Source: Pelotomaculum sp. PtaB.Bin104 | Lineage (GTDB): Bacteria; Bacillota; Desulfotomaculia; Desulfotomaculales; Pelotomaculaceae | Reading direction: 5' to 3' | Length of the DNA: 34,429 nt | NCBI GenBank assembly: GCA_002067205.1 | Contig: MVQL01000127.1 | Location: 1 to 34,429, forward strand | Part shown: positions 1 to 6,225 of the stretch, in pieces | Numbering within the stretch: position 1 is the stretch's first letter | How the letters are laid out: each line of letters starts with the position of its first letter | Notes under the pieces: generated by a model | Databases searched by the model: none | What the model saw: the letters and a program-made list of their open reading frames with translations, nothing else | Told to the model about the DNA's origin: nothing | Position numbers and translations under genes: made by a program

Positions 1-1
1 T

Positions 2-145
2 GCGACAGGAAGTTATCGAGTGCTTCGCGGCGGCAGTTGGTACTTTTTGCCTATTGACTGCCGTGCTGCAAGCCGCAGCGGGGGCAATCCGGGGACTCGT
101 GGCGGCAACGGCTTCGTTGGATTTCGAGTTTCTCTGGAATTATAA
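2..145 (+). CDS. C-terminal fragment of a formylglycine-generating-enzyme-like (SUMF1/FGE-sulfatase) protein
   Basis: The window opens inside this gene; only the last 47 codons and a TAA stop at 143-145 are present. The translation contains RVLRGGSW near its start, then CRAASR, and ends GFVGFRVSLEL. RGGSW followed by an R-rich segment and a terminal GFR is the usual C-terminal signature of the SUMF1/FGE-sulfatase fold. Members of this fold oxidise a sulfatase cysteine to formylglycine or serve as non-catalytic binding domains. One Cys is visible (DCRAASR), but the residue after RGGSW is Tyr, where catalytic FGEs usually have a Cys, so this copy may not be a classical sulfatase activator. The start and most of the protein lie outside the window. 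It looks unrelated to the polysaccharide operon. Confidence 0.75.
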   Translation, partial: ATGSYRVLRGGSWYFLPIDCRAASRSGGNPGTRGGNGFVGFRVSLEL

Positions 146-409
146 TTTTATAGAGCGAGAGAGAGGAATTTTATCTTACATACTGAAAAATAAAGATTAC
201 GTCGGTTATCAATAAATTTCAGCTTAAGCGGATTAATCTTTTCTTGAATTCTTTATTTCAGCCACGAAACTATCAGAACGTTGTGAAATATGTCATTTAT
301 TTTAGCATATAAAGGCAAAAAAAATTTTTTTGCATTTTTTATTTTCTTGTAAATATATGTATATAAAGGAGATATGCGTTTTCTTCTAAGATTGGGTAAT
401 AATACGGAC

Positions 410-438
410 TTGTTTTTTTAAGGGCTTTTGGGTATTAT
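410..438 (+). promoter_or_regulatory. Candidate sigma70-like promoter for the PEP-CTERM gene
   Basis: TTGTTT at 410-415 and TATTAT at 433-438 are separated by exactly 17 bases. The -10 box matches 5 of 6 consensus bases but the -35 only 3 of 6. Initiation near 445 would leave a leader of about 120 bases beginning just before the 458-482 hairpin. The surrounding AT-richness makes chance matches likely. Confidence 0.35.
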
Positions 439-457
439 GAGCGTATTAATTCTTGTA

Positions 458-482
458 ATTTCCCGGAAACGTTCTGGGAAAT
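458..482 (+). promoter_or_regulatory. Hairpin in the leader of the PEP-CTERM gene
   Basis: ATTTCCCGGAA and TTCTGGGAAAT flank a 3-base ACG loop and form an 11-pair stem containing one G-U pair. It ends 84 bases before the start codon and is not followed by a T-run, so it is not an intrinsic terminator. It could stabilise the 5' end of the transcript or be an inverted-repeat operator. Confidence 0.5.
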
Positions 483-566
483 AGAAATGTGAGGGGAGAG
501 ATCCTACCTAAGAAGGGTTTCTCCGAGAAAATAATATTTTTAGGAAGATTTTTTAGGAGAAAAACT

Positions 567-1238
567 ATGGAGACAAAAAGAATCTTATTTGTATTGGCCT
601 CGTTGGCCATCCTTGCCAGTCCGTTGCTGGCAGGAACAACGTTCTCGTGGGGCGGCCAGACATTTACGTCATTAGGAACTCTTGAAATCGTTCGAGCGGG
701 TGTTTCCAGTGATGGCGGTGGCCCATTTATGATCAGTGTGGTCAATGATGGACCTGCTGTAGTGGGCACGAAACTTTGGTGCGTTGAAGTGCATGAGGAT
801 GTATGGACAGATACTCCATTCATGTACACCCTGGATTGGGCGGCGTATGCCGGAGGCGTTGGAGCTGTTGGAGATCCGCTGAGTGATGTTACGGATTACC
901 TTTATACTGAATGGCTGAATGGTAACCCTAAAGGTTGGACAAATGATGAGGTCCAACGCGCTATTTGGTACGCTGAAGAAGAAAAACCTTGGATTCAAGG
1001 TACTTGGACAGCTTGGAATGATGCGTTAGTTGCTCTGGGTTATAATCCTGCAACCCTGCCTGGGGACTTAGGTTTATCCAAGACGACCTTGGTACTCAAT
1101 CTGTGGAAGATGAATCAGGATGGCAGTGTTACACCGGTTCAGTCTCATACATATCCTGTACCCACCCCCGCTGCTGTAGTATTAGCAGGGATTGGGACAG
1201 CGGTAGTAGGCTGGTTACGTCGTCGTAATACAATCTAA
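567..1238 (+). CDS. PEP-CTERM sorting-domain protein with thioester-like Cys/Gln motifs
   Basis: A 223-residue exported protein. The ATG at 567 is chosen because AGGAGA (555-560) lies six bases upstream and because it gives a clean signal peptide (residues 1 to about 22: MET-KR, then a hydrophobic core to LLAG). An upstream in-frame start at 489 would bury the signal peptide. The C-terminus has VPTPAA (198-203), a hydrophobic segment and GWLRRRNTI. This is the tripartite PEP-CTERM layout recognised by exosortases, which would cleave or anchor the protein during export. The mature part has a single Cys (C72, in WCVEV) and a VQRAIW motif (Q130). These resemble the paired Cys and Gln motifs of internal-thioester adhesin domains; that reading is inferred. 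The gene is monocistronic, with its own terminator. Its processing enzyme is probably the exosortase fusion at 27584-29563. Confidence 0.85.
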   Translation: METKRILFVLASLAILASPLLAGTTFSWGGQTFTSLGTLEIVRAGVSSDGGGPFMISVVNDGPAVVGTKLWCVEVHEDVWTDTPFMYTLDWAAYAGGVGAVGDPLSDVTDYLYTEWLNGNPKGWTNDEVQRAIWYAEEEKPWIQGTWTAWNDALVALGYNPATLPGDLGLSKTTLVLNLWKMNQDGSVTPVQSHTYPVPTPAAVVLAGIGTAVVGWLRRRNTI

Positions 1239-1278
1239 AACTGAACACATTATTTAAACACTTTTTATTAAACAAAAG

Positions 1279-1313
1279 GCCGCAATCTGTTTTAAGGTTG
1301 CGGCTTTTTTTTT
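1279..1313 (+). terminator. Intrinsic terminator after the PEP-CTERM gene
   Basis: GCCGCAA (1279-1285) and TTGCGGC (1298-1304) form a perfect 7-pair, GC-rich stem with a 12-base loop, followed at once by nine T residues (1305-1313). It lies 40 bases past the stop codon at 1238 and separates this gene transcriptionally from epsI-like 1435-2088. Confidence 0.93.
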
Positions 1314-1434
1314 CTGGTATATAAGACTGAAATGAGGTGTAATTGTAAAGAATTAAAATTGTTGGAATGGTTAATCACATGGTATCTGGAAAGATAAAGT
1401 AATACATGCTGAATCTTATTGGGGTTTCAATCAA

Positions 1435-2088
1435 ATGCGGATGAGAAAAATGTATTTGTTGGGGCTTTCCGGCCTTGCTGTTTTGTTAGCAGCGGGTATC
1501 CTTTATGGGCATTGGGCTAAGAAGTATGAAACTATCGCCAGTATTCCTTTGTTACCTTCAATACCGCTTGGCACTTTTCCAATGACTCTTGGCCAGTGGC
1601 AAGGCCGTGATGTGCCTATTAATGAAACAGTTCTGAAAGTTGCAGGCAATGACGACCACTTAAGCCGTTTTTATACAAATTCCCAGATGAAAATGGGGGC
1701 TTCTTTATATGTTGGCTACACGGCTGAACCGCGGCGGATGTTGGGGCATCGCCCGCAGGTATGCTATGTCGGCAACGGATGGACACATGACTATACAGAT
1801 CAAGAAATCATTCGCTCAACAAAAGGAATAGAACGGGAATGTCTCATTCACCGTTTTTATAAGCATGGTTTGATGTATGAAGAGGTGTTTGTTTTAAATT
1901 ATTATGTTATCAATGGCAGAGTTACAACAGACCAAAGAGAGTTTGAGGGTTTATGGTGGCGACGTCCCAAACAAACAGGGGGGAGACTTCAGTACGTCGC
2001 CCAGATTCAAATTAGTTCCTCGTCTGAGCAGGCCGTTCGCCTTTTTGCACAAGAGGCAACAGACCAGCTCATGGAGTATATGCCATGA
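1435..2088 (+). CDS. EpsI-like exosortase-associated protein (DUF3485 family)
   Basis: A 217-residue protein with one N-terminal membrane anchor (about 7-25) and the rest probably outside the cytoplasmic membrane. The family pattern is clear: LGQWQGRDVPI (52-62), a VL..AGNDDHLSRFY segment (66-80), LYVGY (91-95) and HRPQVCYVGNGW (105-116). These correspond to the GW.g.....l....D....Y / HSPe.C..G.GW pattern of EpsI/DUF3485 proteins, which accompany exosortases and are thought to assist in polysaccharide or sorting steps. Their biochemical role is not settled. Here the gene is about 25 kb from the exosortase, although EpsI is usually adjacent or fused to it. In-frame ATGs at 1441 and 1450 are alternative starts, and no strong ribosome-binding site decides between them. 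The stop codon lies inside a perfect inverted repeat (2060-2097). Confidence 0.83.
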   Translation: MRMRKMYLLGLSGLAVLLAAGILYGHWAKKYETIASIPLLPSIPLGTFPMTLGQWQGRDVPINETVLKVAGNDDHLSRFYTNSQMKMGASLYVGYTAEPRRMLGHRPQVCYVGNGWTHDYTDQEIIRSTKGIERECLIHRFYKHGLMYEEVFVLNYYVINGRVTTDQREFEGLWWRRPKQTGGRLQYVAQIQISSSSEQAVRLFAQEATDQLMEYMP

Positions 2089-2097
2089 GCTGGTCTG
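2060..2097. terminator. Perfect 15-bp inverted repeat at the convergent gene boundary, possible bidirectional terminator
   Basis: CAGACCAGCTCATGG (2060-2074) and its exact reverse complement (2083-2097) enclose an 8-base loop. The TGA of the EpsI-like gene (2086-2088) is in the right arm, and the minus-strand beta-helix gene ends at 2130, so the hairpin sits between two convergent genes. No T-run follows on either strand, so it is not a textbook rho-independent terminator. An RNA-stabilising 3' hairpin is equally possible. Confidence 0.6.
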
Positions 2098-2129
2098 ATA
2101 ATCATAATTGTCAAAGTTTGCTCATTGCT

Positions 2130-5100
2130 TTAATCAATTCCCGCAGATTCAAGAAAATTGACATACCACTCCGCAACATTGGTATCCAGGACGGACACCG
2201 TCACGATGTGATCCGGTTGATCCGGGGCAGTAAATACGACGGCATAATTCCCGGCTTGATTATAAAGCGAGGGGTGCCACGAAAAAGTCTGTGTGGCAAT
2301 ATTAAAAGTTGCTCCTGAAGGTAGATTGGGGGCAGTATAGCTGATAGGGTTGCCCTCGAGGTCGACTCCATTGACAACAAATTCGACAAGACGGTTTTCC
2401 CGAACATAATGCGTAAGAGATAAAGCGTTAATCTTCTCTGCGGTCAATGCAGTTGAGAAAAGCTGGACATCTTCAACAAGCCCGCGGAATCCCAGTCCGC
2501 TGGATCGGCTTTCGGGGACACCATAGTTTCCAACATCAGCAGTTGTATCAAGCTGTAAGAAGCCGTTAAAAACACCAGAACTCTTTAAATCACTGTCGAC
2601 AAAGACGGCATAATCGGTGTTATCCCACGTCACCGTGACAAGACAAGATTGTCCTGCGGTTAAGGTGCAGATACCTGCCTGAAGAACATTACCGATCCCA
2701 AGTGCGAGGCTGCCGGCAGCCGAATATAAAGCTATGCGGTTGTCCATACTATTGAGGGCATGCCCGAAAAGTATCTGCATAGAGTCTGTATTCTCCGGCC
2801 GTATCCGCAGGGCAATGGTGCCGCTTTCGGGGCGGCATTTACCCATAGGAATCTGCATCGCTTGGATACCGGTATCCAGCCGAATCGCATTTTCCCGGGC
2901 CCAAGCCTCACCCCAGTTCGGGTCATTGATCAGGCTTGCCGTTTGCCCGCTGATGATGTCAACTGCCGTGGATTGATAAGGTTCATTGAACAGCCAGTGA
3001 GCGACAGGCACAGGGATATTTAATGAAACCGTCAAGGTCGCCTCATTGCTGGTGGCAGAACCGCCGGCATTGGTTACAATGCATCGGTATTTATTGTTGT
3101 TATCGTTTATGGCCAGTACAGGTGTGGTGTAGCTTGAAGCTGTAGCTCCTGCGATATTAACCCGATTTTTCTGCCACTGATAGGTCAGTGTGCCGGAGCC
3201 TGTGGCGGATACCGAGAACGATGCCGTTTGTCCTTCGCTAACCGACCGGTCGGCAGGATGAGACGTGATTACCGGTGCGTTTGTGATGACCGTCAAGGTC
3301 GCCTCATTGCTGGTGGCAGAACCCCCGGCGTTGGTTACAATGCAGCGGTATTTATTGTTGTTATCACTTACGGCCAGTACAGGTGTAGTGTAGCTGGAGG
3401 CGGTGGCGCCGGCGATATTGCTTTGGTTCTTCTGCCACTGATAGGTCAGTGTGCCGGAGCCTGTCGCGGATACCGAGAACGATGCCGTTTGTCCTTCGTT
3501 AACTGACCTGTCGGCAGGATGGGACGTAATGACCGGTGCGTTTGTGGTGACCGTCAAGGTCGCCTCATTGCTGGTGGCAGAACCGCCGGCATTGGTTACA
3601 ATGCATCGGTATTTATTGTTGTTATCGTTTATGGCCAGTACAGGTGTGGTGTAGCTTGAAGCTGTAGCTCCTGCAATATTAACCCGATTTTTCTGCCACT
3701 GATAGGTCAGGCCGGAGCCTGTGGCGGATACCGAGAACGATGCCGTTTGTCCTTCGCTAACCGACCGGTCGGCAGGATGAGACGTGATCTCGGGTGGGGT
3801 AACTGGGGTAACTGAACCTGAGCCTCCAACATATTCGTAGGCTCCCATTGAAGGAGTCGAATTCCATGGATTGCCAGAAATATCTTTGGTAAAGTCAAAA
3901 TCAGGAAATAGATTTTTAATGCCCATATCTGTTAGAAACTGCTGGATATCCCGCCCTGTATGTACAGCAGGATTATCTCCGTCTGCCAGCGAGTAGTCAA
4001 AAATCTCATAGCTGTCCCAGTCAAGGTCTTTGAAGATAGAATTGTATTGGGCCTGTGTAGCAACAGCCCATCCCCCCGGCTGCATCCAACCGGCAGGCAT
4101 TTGCCAGGAACCCTCCCCCAGTGTCCATCCGCTATCTGCTGTTTGCGAGGTCCATCGTCCCACCCACCCATTATGAGACCGATGAGTTATGTTAGGCCAA
4201 TATGCAGAGCCGGAAATTAAATTGTTATAAGCATAAATAGTTGCCAGTCTGAATACGGCGGCATTAGATCGGGCGGTACGAATAAAGGTATTATTCAGAT
4301 AAAGTTGATATCCCGAGGTGCCCTGATAAGCATCAGGCCATGTACCTATTCTGTTTTCCTCTGTTCCAAATCCATCGATAACGTTTGCAAAAACAACCAC
4401 ATTTTTGATATCCTGGAAGGTTGCATTTGTTTTGTTATAATAAATATTTCTGGCCAGTAAGATGTTTTCACAGCCAACATAACAAGATGAGCCGTTGGAA
4501 TGCACACCACGAGAACCGTAGATACGGTTGTCTATGATTTGACCATGTTTGACCCCATAGAATGAAATGCAGGTGTCCGTTGAATCTACGACATCACAGC
4601 CCTGGATGATTGCGTTGGACCCGGTCGAAACCATGGCGCCGCGACCTCCAACGCGAGCAATGCTGCAGTTTTTTATCTGAGCGTATGGCCCTACCCAGAT
4701 GAAGATACCATCTTCACCGCAATCTGTTATGGTACAATTTTGGACTGTAATATATGAATTATCATGCACTGATCCTGTTTCATGTGAAAAGAGAATTCCG
4801 CGACCGCTATATCCGATAATCTTTAGGCCATCTATGGTAATGCCATCTTTGTCCATTGCATAAAAACAGTGCCCGCTGGCAGCTTTGCGGATTCCGGAAG
4901 ATAGCGAATTGGTATTTAACGGCCATAAATATAGCGTATAATTACCCTCTGCGTCTGTTGTCGGGGTGCAATAAAATTCGCCTGCGCTATCCAATGCGTG
5001 GGGATGGTTACGAATAGAATAGCGATCGCCGGTCATAAGGTTTCGACGGAGTGAGCTTTCCAATACAATAGAATTATTGGTATGGCCTGTTATGGTCTTA

Positions 5101-5771
5101 ATTTGTTTGTAATTTCCCTCGAACATCAACCAAATTTCAAGTTGTGCGCCGTTATAATAAGTTGCCAGCTGTTCTGCATTCAATTTGCTTAAATACGAAT
5201 ACCAAAAACTGTCGTCTTCCTGTGGATTAAGATGTGTATTGTCTTTTACTGCATTGCTTACACCGAATGCTTCTGTTGGAACAGCTTGAAATTCTCTGGC
5301 ATCTATGCCGAAACCATACGTTTGATCCGGCCATCGAGCTGTACGGCAATGCTGGCCATTTTCAAATAATGTAGTTGGTACTGTTTTAACTTTCGTTTTA
5401 TAGATATTTGCATAATTAACGTTTATCAAGCCGCCGGCGGTAAGCCCGGCTTCATTGGAGGTACATTGTTCCCATCCGGTGATAGCGATACTACCGTCCA
5501 TATAAACATTTTCATCGGGATAAGCCTTGACGATAATCCGGGATTCTTCCGTTCCCGAACGCGGGAAGATTACAGATTCGTAATAACGTCCCTCTCTGAC
5601 AAGAATTGTATCTCCGGCATAAGCCTGGTTGACGGCATATTGTACGGTTCGCCACGGATTAGCCATTGAACCGTCACCGATAGAATCATTGCCGGATGTT
5701 GATACGTAATAATTATGTCCCAGTGCGGGCGTTGACACTAACAGCACCAGCATAAATAGTAAACGTTTCAT
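2130..5771 (-). CDS. Secreted parallel beta-helix protein with three Ig-like repeats, LamG-like domain and C-terminal Ig-like domain
   Basis: 1213 residues. The ATG at 5769-5771 is preceded by AAAGGA at SD distance, and residues 1-18 form a signal peptide ending PALG. The N-terminus (YYVSTSGNDS, then GDG...NPWRTVQYAV and GDTILVREGRYYE) is the DUF1565-type start of a right-handed beta-helix. Repeated coil rungs such as ITIDGLKIIGYSGRGILF and ITDCGEDGIFI continue to about residue 520. Such folds are typical of polysaccharide lyases, epimerases and glycan-binding proteins. Three Ig-like repeats of 80-87 residues follow (about 661-914, each with SHPADRSV, TYQWQKN and YRCIVTNAGGSATSNEATLTV), then a LamG-like region (about 920-1100) and a He_PIG-like segment (SYTAPNLPSGATFN to GNYAVVFTAPD). 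No PEP-CTERM tail or other anchor is visible. It probably acts on or binds an extracellular glycan; no catalytic residues can be assigned. It is transcribed divergently from the operon. Confidence 0.87.
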   Translation of the reverse strand: MKRLLFMLVLLVSTPALGHNYYVSTSGNDSIGDGSMANPWRTVQYAVNQAYAGDTILVREGRYYESVIFPRSGTEESRIIVKAYPDENVYMDGSIAITGWEQCTSNEAGLTAGGLINVNYANIYKTKVKTVPTTLFENGQHCRTARWPDQTYGFGIDAREFQAVPTEAFGVSNAVKDNTHLNPQEDDSFWYSYLSKLNAEQLATYYNGAQLEIWLMFEGNYKQIKTITGHTNNSIVLESSLRRNLMTGDRYSIRNHPHALDSAGEFYCTPTTDAEGNYTLYLWPLNTNSLSSGIRKAASGHCFYAMDKDGITIDGLKIIGYSGRGILFSHETGSVHDNSYITVQNCTITDCGEDGIFIWVGPYAQIKNCSIARVGGRGAMVSTGSNAIIQGCDVVDSTDTCISFYGVKHGQIIDNRIYGSRGVHSNGSSCYVGCENILLARNIYYNKTNATFQDIKNVVVFANVIDGFGTEENRIGTWPDAYQGTSGYQLYLNNTFIRTARSNAAVFRLATIYAYNNLISGSAYWPNITHRSHNGWVGRWTSQTADSGWTLGEGSWQMPAGWMQPGGWAVATQAQYNSIFKDLDWDSYEIFDYSLADGDNPAVHTGRDIQQFLTDMGIKNLFPDFDFTKDISGNPWNSTPSMGAYEYVGGSGSVTPVTPPEITSHPADRSVSEGQTASFSVSATGSGLTYQWQKNRVNIAGATASSYTTPVLAINDNNNKYRCIVTNAGGSATSNEATLTVTTNAPVITSHPADRSVNEGQTASFSVSATGSGTLTYQWQKNQSNIAGATASSYTTPVLAVSDNNNKYRCIVTNAGGSATSNEATLTVITNAPVITSHPADRSVSEGQTASFSVSATGSGTLTYQWQKNRVNIAGATASSYTTPVLAINDNNNKYRCIVTNAGGSATSNEATLTVSLNIPVPVAHWLFNEPYQSTAVDIISGQTASLINDPNWGEAWARENAIRLDTGIQAMQIPMGKCRPESGTIALRIRPENTDSMQILFGHALNSMDNRIALYSAAGSLALGIGNVLQAGICTLTAGQSCLVTVTWDNTDYAVFVDSDLKSSGVFNGFLQLDTTADVGNYGVPESRSSGLGFRGLVEDVQLFSTALTAEKINALSLTHYVRENRLVEFVVNGVDLEGNPISYTAPNLPSGATFNIATQTFSWHPSLYNQAGNYAVVFTAPDQPDHIVTVSVLDTNVAEWYVNFLESAGID
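3028..3790 (-). repeat. Three tandem ~261-bp Ig-domain coding repeats
   Basis: Units start at 3028, 3289 and 3550 (plus-strand coordinates), each opening with ACCGTCAAGGTCGCC. The first two are exactly 261 bases; the third is shorter, and relative to the others it lacks one codon (GSGLTYQ instead of GSGTLTYQ in protein). The outer two units share long identical stretches and the same variants (RVNIAG, AINDN, VSEGQ). The middle unit differs (QSNIAG, AVSDN, VNEGQ). Confidence 0.93.
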
Positions 5772-5797
5772 TACTTTCCTTTCACGAAACTTAAAAT

Positions 5798-5820
5798 TTT
5801 ATCACCGGATCGATGATAAA
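5798..5820. promoter_or_regulatory. Inverted repeat in the 5' leader of the beta-helix gene
   Basis: TTTATCA (5798-5804) and TGATAAA (5814-5820) are exact 7-base arms around a 9-base centre. The site lies between the predicted promoter (5844-5872) and the start codon at 5771. A dyad here could be an operator or an mRNA hairpin. No regulator gene is nearby to pair with it. Confidence 0.4.
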
Positions 5821-5843
5821 TTCTATTTTATCCGTTTACTTAA

Positions 5844-5872
5844 ACTATAAGAAACTAAAGTAACGAAGGCAA
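5844..5872 (-). promoter_or_regulatory. Candidate sigma70-like promoter of the beta-helix gene
   Basis: On the minus strand, TTGCCT (plus positions 5867-5872) and TATAGT (5844-5849) are separated by exactly 17 bases. They match 4 of 6 and 5 of 6 consensus bases. Predicted initiation near 5837 gives a leader of about 65 bases containing the 5798-5820 dyad. Confidence 0.5.
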
Positions 5873-6171
5873 AAGGGTGAGAATCAAGACTTAACAGATG
5901 TCACAATATAGACAAATATCTTTAATCCTAAAAGAACACCTCTGTGTACGTCTTTAAAAGTCCTATAATATTTGTATACTGACAGGTTTGCAAAAGCAAG
6001 TGTTTTAGGTACGGTTTTCATAAACTATGCTCTGGATTTAACCGAAGTAAGGGATATAATTATCCCTGTATTTTACAGATTCCAATTCAGTCATGCAACT
6101 GACAGGGACAGAGTCTAAACAAATGTCATCTCATCTCTTATGTAGCTCTACAATCGACACCTTTAATTATA

Positions 6172-6187
6172 GGCGTATATACACGCC
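6172..6187. promoter_or_regulatory. 16-bp near-palindrome upstream of the operon, possible operator
   Basis: GGCGTATATACACGCC is a dyad with one mismatched pair, centred about 46 bases before the ATG at 6226. Its position, just upstream of the first gene of a long operon, is typical of an operator, but there is no independent support. Confidence 0.3.
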
Positions 6188-6225
6188 ATAATCTATCTGA
6201 CAAATACCTTAGTCGTAAATTTAAA

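Larger units (their letters stand above)
146..566. other. AT-rich non-coding region upstream of the PEP-CTERM gene
   Basis: No convincing gene lies here. The stretch is AT-rich and includes an A8T7 tract bounded by GC (GC-A8-T7-GC, about 315-333), which should be intrinsically bent DNA. A weak promoter candidate (410-438) and a hairpin (458-482) sit in the downstream part. The upstream part holds the 3' flank of the FGE-like gene, and I see no clear intrinsic terminator for it. Confidence 0.6.
5772..6225. other. Divergent intergenic region between the beta-helix gene and the polysaccharide operon
   Basis: 454 bases with no gene. It should hold the promoters for both directions. Besides the minus-strand promoter and dyad, it contains GGGATA-TAAT-TATCCC (6051-6066), a near-palindrome GGCGT...ACGCC (6172-6187) 38 bases before the flippase start, and a 9-base direct repeat ACTGACAGG at 5978-5986 and 6098-6106. 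I could not assign a convincing -35/-10 pair for the plus-strand operon, so its promoter may use another sigma factor or an activator. Confidence 0.6.

Noticed and set aside
315..333. Possible sigma54 promoter around GGC-A8-T7-GC
   Set aside because: GG and GC are 18 bases apart instead of the 12 required for sigma54, so only a bent A-tract remains.
374..421. A 15-codon leader-like ORF after AAGGAG
   Set aside because: The gap from AAGGAG to ATG is only two bases, and the best promoter candidate lies downstream of it, so it would not be in the transcript.
489..566. Upstream start for the PEP-CTERM protein
   Set aside because: It would place 26 charged residues before a clean signal peptide, whereas AGGAGA precedes the ATG at 567.
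446..829. A 127-residue minus-strand reading frame overlapping the PEP-CTERM gene
   Set aside because: It is antisense to a protein with a clear signal peptide and sorting tail, and shows no domain.
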